From Candidula unifasciata (taxonomy: Eukaryota > Mollusca > Gastropoda > Stylommatophora > Geomitridae), in contig CAJHNH020008090.1 of NCBI GenBank assembly GCA_905116865.2, positions 1-64,000 of the forward strand: a stretch of 64,000 nt of DNA, given 5' to 3'. The translations under genes and the position numbers were made by a program. Positions 26,101-31,591 of this stretch are shown piece by piece. The notes under the pieces were generated by a model. It did no database searches. It had not been told where the DNA came from and saw nothing but the letters and a program-made list of their open reading frames with translations. Position 1 is the stretch's first letter. Every line of letters begins with the position of its first letter.

Positions 26101-27254
26101 TCTTTGAAAAATTGTCTCTAATATTAAAGGCATGCTGGGAAACGGACAGGTAACTGCTAGTTATGTACCACTTGGTGGTAAACTGATGCATGACAAGCTA
26201 TGGGTGGTCAAGGTTCGTTGGGAGTGAGTAAAAAGTGCTGAAGCGCAAGGAGACCATCACAGTCTGGAGAGAATAATGCAGCGGGAAGTGACCAGACGAT
26301 CTGGCTTACTCTAAGAAAAAAAGCTAGGCGGAAATAGAATCAGACTAATGTTGGTACCACTAAAATTGGAACTAGGTGGTGGCAGCCGAAGAAGTAGAAA
26401 GGGCGCTTTTCTGAAAAAAAAATTATTTTATGTGATGTCGGGTCATGATTCAGCTCAACTCAACACTAGCTTTTTTTTTTTTTTTAGCTGTTTGTTACTT
26501 TACTAAACAATTTTACGTTCAACAGTTTGACACTGCTTACTTAGTGGTCCACACTGAGACCATTACCGACATCAACGCAAAGCGCGGTCTGCTGCTAAAT
26601 CGCTACATCGTAATAGAAGCTGGTATGTCGGAATTTCAAATTTACGAAACTATCTTGTACTGCCAGAATAAATAATATTTATTGCCTTGAAATAGCTAAT
26701 GAAAGTAGTACATTATATAGAGCGATGAGGAGACAAAAAAAAGTTCGTTGGTCATGTTATGAGAAAAGGAGCACTGGAAAATATCGTGACGACCGGAAAT
26801 ATCACTTGTAGAAGAGGCAGAGGCAGACCAAGAGAAAAGATGGTGGATGGCCTAAGAAAGTGGCATGAAGAAAAATCATCAGTGGAATTGATCCCGAGCA
26901 CGAAAGAACGAGATCTGCGGAGATGCACAAACGCCTACTTTAGCTGGCAATGCACTTGATAATGATGTCCGTAACACATAAATAACAGATGCGAACTGTA
27001 AAGAGATAGACGAAGCACATTTAAAAAAAAAAATAAGATTTGATTACCGAGTAAAACCAATCTCTCTGCACACGACGTTGGCATCAATCAGATCCCAGCC
27101 ATCTTCACAAACGTATCCCCACTTGTCTCCTTTGTACACCTCAACAATTCCAGAATTCATTGACTTGCCGGAGCTTCGCAGACTTAAATGAGAAACATTG
27201 AGATCATTGTTAACGATTTTCTTTTCATTATTATTTATTTTATAGTTTTGATCG
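2204..27254 (-). CDS. Multi-exon SRCR - C-type lectin - kringle - SRCR protein gene (partial)
   Basis: Eight minus-strand exons join with matching phases (2/2, 1/1, 1/1, 1/1, 1/1, 0/0, 1/1) into one open frame of about 450 codons: 27048-27254, 22857-23041, 19257-19430, 17954-18112, 12188-12397, 10022-10140, 7409-7559, 2204-2348. Domain order is SRCR (about residues 22-131), C-type lectin-like domain (133-300), kringle (314-390), first half of a second SRCR (404-450). All three domain types are extracellular, disulfide-bonded binding modules, so the product is probably secreted or on the cell surface. No signal peptide, membrane segment or protease domain is seen. SRCR beside kringle recalls neurotrypsin, but the lectin domain does not belong to that family. 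A role in recognition or scavenging is inference. The gene is open at both ends: the first exon starts mid-codon and the last one ends in the middle of an SRCR fold. Confidence 0.85.
2406..2645 (-). CDS. Candidate extra exon, function unknown
   Basis: An open minus-strand stretch reads LQCTHNFPGKYYVVRFQSLP, a cysteine-spaced middle part and RLENGTIVLEDCEPNLLEE before a stop. It has balanced, protein-like composition and three cysteines, and it lies between exons 7 and 8 of the receptor gene. No acceptor that keeps the phase-1 junction is convincing: a G-rich tract sits where the pyrimidine tract should be. It may be an eroded or alternative exon, or chance. I recognise no domain. Confidence 0.25.
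   Translation of the reverse strand: MGWGRGGGVPLYDEDWLQCTHNFPGKYYVVRFQSLPQCYSRSILRMQLERPFHSSVRLENGTIVLEDCEPNLLEEGQSH
2880..3420 (-). mobile_element. LINE-B 3' remnant
   Basis: Matches the second LINE-B copy near 9.0-9.6 kb: the 3' tail motif GATTGCGAGTGTAATTAGCAAG and the region GTAATAGAGGTCGACCTCGACAT, which on the minus strand encodes the RGRPLL-like segment of the reverse-transcriptase C-terminus. Frames are broken throughout. Confidence 0.6.
3450..3685 (-). repeat. U2 snRNA-headed chimeric retroposon
   Basis: On the minus strand, about 3647-3677 reads CTGGCTAAGATCAAAGTGTA, the highly conserved 5' part of U2 snRNA. Homology stops after about 30 nt and runs into unrelated sequence with A-rich tracts. 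That is the form of a snRNA-headed retropseudogene or SINE made by template switching, not of a functional U2 gene. Confidence 0.6.
3860..4130 (+). repeat. SINE-a, nearly full length
   Basis: A tRNA-like head has an A box-like GTGGCGGAGCGGCTAGACG and a B box-like GTGGGTTCGCTCTC. The body contains GAGGTGGCCGGCGTGAGGCT and GATTGGTCTAAAA, and the tail AGGCTTAGAAAAGGGCTTTT. The family recurs at 7.1, 10.2, 16.5, 16.8, 31.8, 31.9, 39.5 and 61.6 kb. This copy is the best preserved at the head. Confidence 0.8.
4712..5946 (-). mobile_element. LINE-A, 5'-truncated, with YADD motif
   Basis: Minus-strand remnant of a non-LTR reverse transcriptase. In decoding order: the palm with intact YADD (5478-5489, context TELRYADDTVLLS), MKTKMVSIDK, then IIILRACIFPVATYGCESWT, a GRGRP-like basic stretch and a C-terminus ending near QTVMRATF, followed by an (ATG)n tail at 4713-4724. 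Several frameshifts break the frame, so it is dead. Related copies lie at 14.64 (+), 49.2 (-) and 51.6 kb (-). It encodes no endonuclease here because of truncation. Confidence 0.8.
5947..6283. other. Unassigned AT-rich stretch
   Basis: No feature recognised on either strand. Confidence 0.5.
6284..6720 (+). mobile_element. LINE C-terminal remnant (family I)
   Basis: Open for about 109 codons and reads ...RRWKWLNHVMRMNPDIPAQT followed by ALTWTPE, the conserved C-terminal segment of many invertebrate non-LTR reverse transcriptases. Upstream it has the YGAKCWKM block (cf. YGCESW). The frame breaks at the basic region, and an imperfect continuation resembles the LAQDR tail. Pseudogenic. Confidence 0.75.
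7105..7385 (-). repeat. SINE-a copy
   Basis: Reverse-complement SINE-a: tail-side AGGCATATAATGC, middle TCACACCAGCCGCCGG and head-side ACCCACGACCTTCTGATCTG. It ends 24 bp short of the exon 7 donor of the receptor gene. Confidence 0.75.
7409..7559 (-). CDS. Exon 7: second half of kringle domain
   Basis: Acceptor TTTCTGCAG before 7559 and donor CTCAG|GTACAT at 7409. The 50 codons read GLGDHNFCRNPDDSTEPWCW, then FAVCQLKEC, the diagnostic kringle motifs N-x-C-R-N-P-D and P-W-C. With exon 6 all six kringle cysteines are present in about 77 residues, slightly shorter than the usual 80. The residues after the last cysteine form a serine-rich linker. Phase 0 in, phase 1 out. Confidence 0.93.
7832..7975 (-). 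repeat. SINE-c copy
   Basis: The reverse complement reads AAGCGGGAGACCCGGTAAGG, then GGCAACAGCACTAGCCATGC and GGCCGTAAA, matching the better copy at 20.93-21.12 kb. Confidence 0.65.
7976..8960. other. Unassigned intron sequence
   Basis: Between kringle exons 6 and 7. No exon, repeat family or RNA recognised. Confidence 0.5.
8965..9589 (-). mobile_element. LINE-B 3' remnant
   Basis: A 165-codon minus-strand frame covers the reverse-transcriptase C-terminus: NSFHMRCLRRILGIKWQHKI, RLRWLGDTWRME, KCRGRPLLLYKDVCKRDM and a lysine-rich end. The 3' tail near 8985 (GCGAGTGTGACTAGCAAG) is shared with copies at 2.9 and 46.9 kb. No catalytic domain is retained. It sits inside the kringle intron on the same strand as the host gene. 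Confidence 0.8.
9545..9835 (+). mobile_element. LINE-D RNase H fragment, catalytic site altered
   Basis: The plus frame reads EEATMLYTSGSVVRRHKSAW, then SSMTIKVRVATQAF, matching a retroelement RNase H N-terminal half. The usual DGS is SGS here, and the first-helix glutamate position is K, so two catalytic acids are lost. On the opposite strand the same DNA gives a hydrophobic frame that mimics a signal peptide. Confidence 0.65.
9905..10010 (+). mobile_element. LINE-G 3' end fragment
   Basis: Shares CTGGGTTACAACCTGG and flanking bases with the LINE-G C-terminus at 16.95-17.17 kb. It ends 12 bp before the exon 6 donor side of the host gene. Confidence 0.5.
10022..10140 (-). CDS. Exon 6: first half of kringle domain
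   Basis: Acceptor TTTACTTTGACAG before 10140 and donor GGAAAA|GTGAGG at 10022. The 39 codons read CYTGDGSSYRGSVAVTQEGQ, then PCQKWSLSNEINQETYPGK: the C-Y-x-G-x-G-x-x-Y-R-G start of a kringle and the P-C-Q-x-W motif. Phase 1 in, phase 0 out, the common split point of kringle domains. Phase 1 entry joins exon 5 directly, so lectin and kringle are adjacent. Confidence 0.92.
10160..10395 (-). repeat. SINE-a copy
   Basis: Reverse SINE-a (CTTCAGGCGCAGTGAGCATA, CACCGGCCGCC, ACGACCTTCCGATGCG) immediately upstream of exon 6 in the intron. Confidence 0.75.
10396..11047. other. Unassigned intron sequence with poly-C tract
   Basis: AT-rich, with a poly-C run at 10625-10642. No exon recognised. Confidence 0.5.
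11048..11286 (-). CDS. Possible exonised repeat (alternative terminal exon of the receptor gene)
   Basis: This piece of repeat family P2 starts at an AG acceptor (TTTTGTACCAG before 11286) lying about 65 bases downstream, on this strand, of a several-hundred-base TTC tract that would act as a giant pyrimidine tract. Its phase fits the phase-1 donor of exon 5. From the junction it stays open for 78 codons (LEFSVHIYFRDLTCLYEDCW, ...NHTRLC...) to a TAA at 11048-11050. Other P2 copies carry in-frame stops. If used, it would end the protein after the lectin domain and drop the kringle and second SRCR. Expression is unproven; it may be only a fortuitous open repeat. Confidence 0.35.
11185..11330 (-). 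repeat. Repeat P2, 5' part
   Basis: Minus strand carries TTTTGTACCAGAACTAGAG and GTGCACATCTACTTTAGAG, then GACTGCTGGTTCCTCCC, aligning with P2 copies at 46.37 and 59.93 kb. As at 59.5 kb, a long TTC array lies directly 5' of it. Confidence 0.6.
11351..12115. repeat. Giant GAA/TTC microsatellite with GTA and GCA inserts
   Basis: (GAA)n from about 11351 to 11905 with sparse interruptions, then (GTA)n to 11953, (GCA)n to about 12010 and (GAA)n again to about 12107. On the strand of the host gene it is a TTC pyrimidine tract inside intron 5, starting about 75 bp after the exon 5 donor. Long apparent frames of poly-K/E/S/F/L here are simple-sequence translations. Confidence 0.97.
12188..12397 (-). 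CDS. Exon 5: last third of C-type lectin-like domain
   Basis: Acceptor CTGATTTAG before 12397 and donor GAAA|GTAAGA at 12188. The 69 codons start WPSYNETQAEP, then GYDCLTLSNV, YFYWKADKC and NFICQM, giving the last three cysteines of a six-cysteine lectin domain. Canonical EPN or QPD and WND calcium/sugar residues are not visible (WPS and WKAD stand in their places), so calcium-dependent sugar binding is doubtful. The exon ends about 15 residues after the fold. An alternative acceptor 24 bases upstream (TTCACTAG) would also be in phase, adding eight residues. Confidence 0.88.
12680..13065 (-). mobile_element. LINE-D RNase H C-terminal remnant
   Basis: Aligns base by base with the reverse-strand RNase H region at 37.37-37.72 kb (shared GTCGACAGATTATCCTCA; GGTAAGGCATC vs GGTAAAGCCACC). 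Broken by stops. Lies in intron 4 of the receptor gene. Confidence 0.6.
13431..13890. repeat. Tandem repeat, 93-109 bp unit, about 4.7 copies
   Basis: AGATGAACAACCAGAAG recurs at about 13431, 13526, 13635, 13729 and 13822. Each unit also holds GCAGAAAATTCACAAAAATG and ACACAGAC(C/T)GTACAA. The 109 bp unit has an extra CAGCCAGTGTTCGCGA. The frame on the minus strand is open by chance of the unit, giving 'VHFCEF' repeats. Confidence 0.9.
13891..14500. other. Unassigned intron sequence
   Basis: No feature recognised, apart from a short (AAAATT)n at about 14165-14185. Confidence 0.5.
14505..14590 (+). repeat. Diverged half of the 14.9 kb palindromic element
   Basis: AAGTGCCAGTCATTACATCA and the preceding CTGAGTGTACTCAGTGAGTGC match the reverse complement of the right arm and spacer at 14.97-15.03 kb. 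Confidence 0.7.
14637..14775 (+). mobile_element. LINE-A 3' end fragment
   Basis: Reads GATATAAATGACTCCTTGAG, AGTACATGAGGCAGGA and TGATGAGAGCGACGTTC, ending in an (ATG)n tail, matching the 3' terminus of LINE-A at 4.71 kb in the opposite orientation. Confidence 0.8.
14820..15105. repeat. Palindrome with perfect 51 bp arms between (TA)n arrays
   Basis: Arms 14900-14950 and 15000-15050 are exact reverse complements (TATATAGTGTATAAAAGAAT onward) with a 49 bp spacer. (TA)n runs flank both sides (14822-14900 and 15045-15105). This suggests a hairpin-forming MITE-like element in a TA microsatellite, or microsatellite growth at its ends. Confidence 0.9.
15465..15775 (-). mobile_element. LINE C-terminal remnant
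   Basis: The minus frame reads GTEWRQFVFALCASGRHEDW, the hallmark C-terminus (WRxxVxALCAxxRHED) of several invertebrate non-LTR elements. Upstream is a degraded MQWTPQGQRGRGRL segment. A second frame over the same DNA mimics a signal peptide and is not credited. Confidence 0.75.
15780..16470 (+). mobile_element. Degenerate LINE reverse-transcriptase fingers/palm
   Basis: Translated pieces in shifting frames include KANGADGIAAEV (cf. K-x-x-G-x-D-G), NYRGISLLST and RAGFLTEQ-like blocks, in the order seen in non-LTR reverse transcriptases. Riddled with stops. It abuts the opposite-strand remnant at 15775. Confidence 0.65.
16470..16700 (-). repeat. SINE-a copy
   Basis: Reverse SINE-a (CGCCTTAGGCGCATCAGG, CATTACGCCAGCCGTC), facing the forward copy just downstream. 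Confidence 0.75.
16780..16945 (+). repeat. SINE-a copy, 5'-truncated
   Basis: GGAAAAGGTGACCGGCGTGA, GACCACATAACGATTGGTC and CCTGAAAGCGTGAAAAGGGA match the SINE-a body and tail. Together with the previous copy it makes an inverted pair. Confidence 0.75.
16950..17165 (+). mobile_element. LINE-G C-terminal remnant
   Basis: The plus frame reads RKVRGRPSKRWINDKAKTCS, then TQEAQDKYRKLRNWVTTWYP and a stop, the basic GRPxxRW region and C-terminal QDR-like tail of a non-LTR element. 5'-truncated. Confidence 0.75.
17166..17953. other. Intron sequence with (CA)n and (GA)n microsatellites
   Basis: (CAT)n/(ATT)n at about 17476-17515, (CA)n at 17676-17725 and purine-rich (GA)n-like sequence at 17757-17855. 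No exon recognised before exon 4 at 17954. Confidence 0.7.
17954..18112 (-). CDS. Exon 4: middle of C-type lectin-like domain
   Basis: Acceptor ACGCTTTCAG before 18112 and donor CCAG|GTGAAA at 17954. The 52 codons read LHRWYTAGRKDHNVWQWKNA and end LPFTKWFPG. This corresponds to the WIGL-like and W-x-W core and to the tryptophan/glycine before the ligand loop of the fold. A longer open frame exists here in another phase, but it has no domain resemblance and its junctions do not fit. About 25 extra residues between the W-x-W strand and KWFPG make the long-loop region larger than usual. Phase 1 in and out. Confidence 0.88.
18262..19165. repeat. Repeat interrupted by its own inverted copy (a-b-a'-b')
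   Basis: Segment a (18268-18384) is the reverse complement of a' (18724-18838), and b (18445-18705) that of b' (18850-19165). The order a-b-a'-b' means a copy [a..b'] has a reversed copy [b-a'] lodged inside it. b' also contains a B box-like GGTTCGATTACC, so the element may be SINE-related. Confidence 0.8.
19257..19430 (-). CDS. Exon 3: first third of C-type lectin-like domain
   Basis: Strong acceptor TTTCCTTTCCAG before 19430 and donor CCAC|GTGAGT at 19257. The 57 codons begin CPKNWRLGFNKCYKFFTKAK and continue through SSICANDNASLVVIDS, the standard start of a C-type lectin-like domain: two N-terminal cysteines of the long form, then the alpha-helical segment with the third cysteine. Phase 1 in and out. 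It follows exon 2 directly, so only a few residues separate the SRCR and lectin folds. Confidence 0.92.
19431..20925. other. Unassigned intron sequence
   Basis: Intron 2 of the receptor gene. Only T-rich runs (20521-20539) and no credible exon. The short frames at 19861-20061 and 20256-20453 have no domain resemblance. Confidence 0.5.
20930..21120 (+). repeat. SINE-c, reference copy
   Basis: A tRNA-like head (CCTCCGAGCGGTTG ... ACCTGGGTTTGACCCC) is followed by a body with AGTCCGTGGCGACAGCACTA and GCGGCCCTAAA, and then poly-C. Body pieces recur at 7.83, 23.85, 40.93, 43.43 and 50.81 kb. Confidence 0.7.
21121..21830. other. Unassigned intron sequence
   Basis: Starts with short TAGACAGACAGTAG-like tandem variation (21165-21235). 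Nothing else recognised. Confidence 0.5.
21835..22230 (+). mobile_element. LINE-D RNase H C-terminal remnant
   Basis: The plus frame VSGHSGVRGNERADWLAGRA followed by TDIISALKG matches the last RNase H helix and downstream region (GHxGxxGNExAD) of LINE-D-type elements. Frameshifted afterwards. Confidence 0.75.
22540..22690 (-). repeat. Repeat P2, 3' part
   Basis: The minus strand reads CTTTTACGATATGCTTGTCA, GGAGGCAGTGGATATATTC and then a poly-C, matching the 3' half of P2 copies at 45.6, 46.2 and 60.1 kb. Confidence 0.65.
22857..23041 (-). CDS. Exon 2: second half of SRCR domain 1
   Basis: Acceptor GATCTAAAG before 23041 and donor ATAC|GTGAGT at 22857. The 61 codons contain ILLNDLHCSGTENTLHDCPY, then DCSHD and LECSED, the C-terminal SRCR half with four more cysteines. 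With exon 1 this makes a six-cysteine (group A-like) SRCR domain. Phase 2 entry matches exon 1 exactly and restores an arginine at the junction. A (TA)n microsatellite lies only about 45 bp upstream in the intron. Confidence 0.9.
23083..23145. repeat. (TA)n microsatellite
   Basis: About 30 TA units just upstream (gene sense) of exon 2. Confidence 0.95.
23262..24815. repeat. Three spaced copies of an about 80 bp repeat
   Basis: AAGACTATCTCTATGTCTGC or a close variant followed by ATGATTGCGACATTAAC and GATTTCTATTG occurs at about 23266-23350, 24584-24665 and 24732-24812. The first and third are preceded by a G-rich tract. The region between holds SINE-c and unassigned AT-rich sequence. Confidence 0.75.
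23850..24015 (+). repeat. SINE-c copy
   Basis: GGAGACCGCCGGTAAGCTGA, a T run, then CCAGCAGCAGCCATGCGGC, aligned with the 20.93 kb copy. Confidence 0.6.
24830..25650. other. Unassigned intron sequence
   Basis: Two overlapping minus frames (25185-25474) show no known domain. Nothing else recognised. Confidence 0.45.
25655..25835. repeat. Repeat P1, copy 2
   Basis: CCACCAGGACATCACACAG ... GGATGAGGATCACCCGTGG ... AAAAGCCGGGGTGGGGCTTC, same orientation as copy 1. Confidence 0.85.
25836..26695. other. Unassigned sequence
   Basis: No exon, RNA or repeat family recognised. Confidence 0.45.
26700..26965 (+). mobile_element. LINE-E C-terminal remnant
   Basis: A 66-codon frame from 26759 reads MRKGALENIVTTGNITCRRG, then RGRPREKMVDGLRKWHEE, the conserved GH-x-MR...GRPRE C-terminal block of a non-LTR reverse transcriptase. 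5'-truncated. Confidence 0.75.
27048..27254 (-). CDS. Exon 1 of visible part: first half of SRCR domain 1
   Basis: Acceptor ...CCATTTTCAG before 27254 and donor CG|GTAATC after 27048. The 68 full codons begin with a polar asparagine/lysine-rich stretch and then read SGIVEVYKGDKWGYVCEDGW followed by DANVVCREIGF, the classic N-terminal half of a scavenger receptor cysteine-rich domain, with the first two conserved cysteines. Entry phase 2 and exit phase 2. The frame stays open upstream, but only through a pyrimidine-rich intron tail that translates as a phenylalanine/leucine run, so that is not taken as coding. The exon or exons supplying the start codon are not identified. Confidence 0.9.
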
Positions 27255-27559
27255 CTGAAAATGGTACACAGCTGCAAGAAAAGATAAATATAATTGTAAG
27301 AAAAAGTCAAAACAAAGGTCTTGAAAAATATAAAAAAAAACAGAAGTAAAAGGAATCTGAAAAAAAAAATTATGTCCCCCCCCCCCCCCCGCCCCCCCCC
27401 CCCCCCCAAACCACCCGCAAAAAAAATGCAGCATCAAAGTTAATGGGACAATCCTCAAGCAAAGTTGATACGTTAAATCAATTGGATACCCCGTCAACAG
27501 CAGATGGAAGAAGTATTAAAGAAGTTGAATATTGATTAGCTAAAGTAACGAGAACATCT

Positions 27560-27985
27560 CATAAGATTAAGAATATTTTATGCAATCTATCTTTGCGATA
27601 AGAAAGAGAATTCTCAAGATCTAAATAAGACATATCCTGATATACGGAAGGGAATCTGGGCTTGATGCTTCCATCCGATTCAGACCGCTCGTCCTCCATC
27701 CTGTTGTTACTTGTGCATGTCTTTCCTCTTCTTACTTGGTGTTTCCAGTTTGTTTCGTCTCCCAATGATTTGGCCAGGTGTATTTCGTAGGAGAGCGAGC
27801 TTTTCTACATAATGCCCTTTGGACCATCATATACAGTTTTAAAATTTTGAGTATTTTATTTTGCCAAAAAACAGTACTGAAAACAGTTTTTGATTTTGGA
27901 TAGTTCCGAAATGTGAAAATATTTCGCATGTGTGACCATAGTGGTCTTATAGTTGTCTTCCTGCAATAAGAACGGGTTAGTTATG
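27560..27985 (-). mobile_element. LINE-J 3' untranslated tail copy
   Basis: The reverse complement matches 54.83-55.1 kb over long runs (for example TTCTTATTGCAGGAAG, AACTATAAGACCA, AGCTCTCCTACGA), placing it as a second LINE-J 3' end. Confidence 0.65.
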
Positions 27986-28185
27986 TCGTGGATATGTGTG
28001 TGAAATGTTGTGGAGCCTTAGAGTGGGTCTATTCGTCATTTGTTAGTGTGTGATCCGGCTGTGTCGGTTTGGGTTGGCAGCTAAACTCCGGTGTTCGTAA
28101 ATACCATATATCCAGAGCACCCAGGTCACGCTTTGAGATCCAAATGTTCGGCGATGAGAATTGCTGTGGCATGTTGGTATATATA

Positions 28186-29472
28186 CAGTAGAACCTGGCT
28201 TAACGAGCACCTCTCATAACGAGTAATTCGCATAACGAGCAAAACAAATTGTAAAAGATTGACTCGCTTAACGAGCGACGTTTCGCAAAACGAGTGGCGA
28301 GGAGTGGGGAAGTCCTAGATTTTGGGCATGTTACATCAGTGTTTAGCACTCGTTCCAGTAGCACTGTCGCTTGTGATCACACATTTTCTCAAACTTGTGT
28401 TATCTTGTGATATATGTACATGAATCCTCCAGTCCTACAAGATGACCTCCCTGATGAATTTAAGTTAATCAAGATCAAGTTTCTGCCTCCCAACATCACT
28501 CCGTTACTCCAGTCAATGGACCAGCAAGTTATTTCTAACTTTAAGAAGCTCTACACTAAAGCACTCTTTGAGCATTGTTTTCAGGTGACTGAAGGGACTA
28601 ACCTCACTCTCAGAATTTTGGAAAAATCACTTCCAAATCGTTGCCTGCCTCAAGATGACCGACACGGCGGGGGAAGGGGTTACCAAGAGAACCTTAACTT
28701 CTTCTTGGAGGAAGCTTTGGCCGGAGAGTGTTGTCGATTTGTGACTTTAAGGGGTTCGAGACTGTACCTGTGGAACCTGTAGTCAACGAGATTCTGTCTT
28801 TGGCCACTATCATGGGATTGTAGGTGGATAACAGTGTAATTGAAGAGCTTGTGGAAGAGCACAGCCAAAAGCTGTCCATTGAAAAGCTTATGGAGTTGCA
28901 TTGTGTTTCACAGCAAGACGTTTTGGAGGAAAGTTTGTCAGAGGAGGAGAAGGTAACAGAAAAGCAACAATCTTCTAGCGAAAAAAGAAAAATGCTGAAA
29001 GCATAGGAAACTGTTGCTTCCCACATTGAGAAGCATCACCATAATAAGGAAGTGGCTATGCGCGCTGCAAATTTAATGATAATGCTGTGTCGCATTTTCG
29101 CTAAATTTTGAAGCGTCGACAAAAACAAATGTCTCTGGACATCATTCTAGTACACAAATAATTAGCTATGTATCATAATTATTTCGACTTTTTTTTTCTT
29201 CTGCAAATCGAATTCGCATTCTAAGTGAGTTCGTTCCGCGTTTGAAGAAAAGATGAAGATGATTCACTCTCCTTAACAATATGTAAATGCATTTCTTTGA
29301 ATAAATGGTATAGTATACCTATACATAGCATTTTGTGACTTTTTTTTGACATGGAATGCATTATCGTGTTTATATTTTAATTTATATGAGAAAAATTGCT
29401 TCGCATAACGAGTGTTTCGCTTAACGAGTATGATTCTGGAACGAATTATGCTTTTTAAGCGAGGTTCGACTG
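28186..29472 (+). mobile_element. Tigger/pogo-like DNA transposon, internally deleted
   Basis: Terminal inverted repeats CAGTAGAACCTGGCTTAACG (left) and, reversed, CAGTCGAACCTCGCTTAA (right) are flanked by TA dinucleotides, the Tc1/mariner-type target. The 1287 bp body keeps the C-terminal part of a jerky/Tigger-type transposase: 28414-28782 reads FLPPNITPLLQSMDQQVISN and FKKLYTKALFEHCF, and 28824-29006 gives the acidic EELVEEHSQKLSIEKLMEL tail. The N-terminal CENP-B-like DNA-binding region and most of the DDE catalytic domain are gone, and frames are broken. Family elements are about twice this length. Confidence 0.9.
28414..29020 (+). pseudogene. Tigger-like transposase, C-terminal fragment
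   Basis: Two consecutive plus frames (28414-28782 and 28824-29006) cover the end of the DDE superfamily domain and the acidic C-terminal tail of a jerky-type transposase. A frameshift near 28640 (the sequence turns from RILEKSL to a glycine-rich run) and stops separate them. The aspartates of the first two catalytic positions lie in the deleted part, so it cannot be active. Confidence 0.85.
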
Positions 29473-30480
29473 TATATACTCACTCATACACACATATACA
29501 TGCATACAGCAATACATTTCTATATCCATGTAATCGTTCATCTGTACGTTTCGCACAGCTATATTCCCACTTTTCTGTCCATATGTGCCTCTTTACCATT
29601 CGCCTACATACATCTTATGTATCTATCCTTTACATGAATGCACTCATACTACACGCACTTATCCTTGTGTTTCCACACATGCTCACATCTATGCACCCAT
29701 CATACTTACACTACCTCCCATAAGCCAAGGTGTCCGGAGTCACCATCTGATCTGTTCTTGCTGCTGTCCTGAGTCGATCTTTAACCTGGTCTTTTTAGTT
29801 TTTTTTTGTTTTTATTAGGTACTGTTTAACAAGTTTTTGGATGTCTTTATTGCTATCAATCTTTAGATATTTGTTTGCAGCTGAGAAAAAGTCAAACTTT
29901 GCCACTGACATAAAGTGATTAAACGCTTTCAGTCTTACCGAATGACTTCACCGGAATGTGGGTGCACAAGTGCCTCTCGTTTTCTGATATTCAAATTCCA
30001 TGATGTGTGGCCCTGAGATCCGAGTGAGCTAAACACAATATTCTGTTGACAATAATAGATTCAGATGAAGATTCCACTTGTTGCTCTAGTCAAAACATTG
30101 TTACACATAACATTAAACAATTTACTAGCATTGAATAACTATAAAAGCTATCATGGCTCCGGCGTTACTAAAGGAGAAAAAAAGATATGTGCAAGCGGAG
30201 AATGAATGACACAGGTATATAAGTAGCTTTGTAATAAAAAAAATCCTATTGCCCGTGTTTTGTAGAGCGACTAAGTCGGAAATGGAATGAGAATGAAGAT
30301 GGACATGATGGCAGAAATGTGGAAGACTTCTCTTAACCTGGAGGTGTCCTGCTACTCACATTGACCATCGCCATGGGCCGGGAGTCCTAAAGCTCCTCAT
30401 AGCACAGTATAGCACTATCGTCTCGAAATACGGAAACAGACAAGTTAGCATTCTGGAGAGCATTAGCCAAAGAGAGGAGG
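29473..30480. other. Unassigned stretch
   Basis: Begins with short (CATA)-rich sequence (29475-29520). No exon or repeat family recognised. Confidence 0.5.
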
Positions 30481-31400
30481 AGTCATAATCCCATTGAGTC
30501 GGAAGTGCAGAAGTAGAAATTTATTCAAGATAATGCTCGGTCAGAGGATATGGTTATTGATACAGACGGTTCAGTTTTAAGAGGCAACGGTTAATGGTCG
30601 ACGTTTAGTGCAGCAGAGCTTAGCGTATGATACCATGATATCAGCTTAAGAATGGAGGTTGAGGCGGTCACTGCAGTTTTCGCTGCTTAGAGAACACGAC
30701 ACACACATACACACATACATATCCTCATCATAACGGACTTAAAAAGCATGCTGAGGAAGGTCAGGACAGGCATGCTTCGTGCAGTGCCATGCTTCGCTGC
30801 AGAGATCACTGGTGAGGAGTACTGTCTGGATTTTTTTGCCGAGTATGCCAGTGTGCTGGGAAATGAACAGGCGAAAAGACCGGCTATCTCTGCACAACGT
30901 GGTAGAATTTTGAGGCATGATAAAGCAAACGTGGTTAGGGCCGTGTGGGAGAGCGTGTATAATTTGGAGGAGCACGTGGATCAACACAGTCTGTTGAGAG
31001 TGATGCAGCCGGATGTGATGAGGGGTTCTGCCGATGCGAATTGGAACGGAGCGCTTAGGGGCAATGCCCTGAATGTTGTGATGTCATTTCAAACACCTTG
31101 AGCACATACTGCAGAACCGCCCCCTACAGCAAAACATACGAGGAGGCATCCAGGACAAACTTTGGGAAACCCTTGGAGATTAATGCTTACGTGAAGGTTA
31201 ATGGAGTAACACAACTGTTTAGGGGTCTCTTTCGCGAAGTGGTCAAGAGCTTTGCCTCGCGCTTTAAAGGTCGTGAGCTCGTTTCTCGGCTGCGCCATCA
31301 GTTCAGGAGTGCAATTTTTACGGAGATCACTGGGGATCGTCGAAGGTCCTAGGGATTTCGAGCTTTTTGCGATGCTCCTCGCAGGAGGCTAGCAGATCTG
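30481..31400 (+). mobile_element. LINE-D RNase H remnant
   Basis: VIDTDGSVLRGNG near 30550-30590 matches the RNase H catalytic DGS motif. Downstream, 30748-31101 contains ASVLGNEQAKRPAISAQ (cf. GVxGNExADxLA) and a long C-terminal region. Stops and shifts lie between. The following frame 31098-31352 is probably its degraded end. Confidence 0.65.
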
Positions 31401-31591
31401 CGAAGGGAGACCGAGCCATATAGTGTAAAACCTGGCGCAATTAAGTATTCTCGACTTTAATAGAAAAAAATGTTAAACACAACTGACAACCTAAGAGAAA
31501 AAAAAACCAAGAATAGTGAGAACTATCACAGATTTGAACAGCAAGTTAAAATCTAAGGATAATTTTTACGCCAGATATATATTTTTGTATT

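Noticed and set aside
27044..27409. Frame extending exon 1 upstream into a hydrophobic F/L-rich run, resembling a signal peptide
   Set aside because: It reads through the pyrimidine tract of the acceptor and a poly-C; the AG at 27255 gives a normal exon start.
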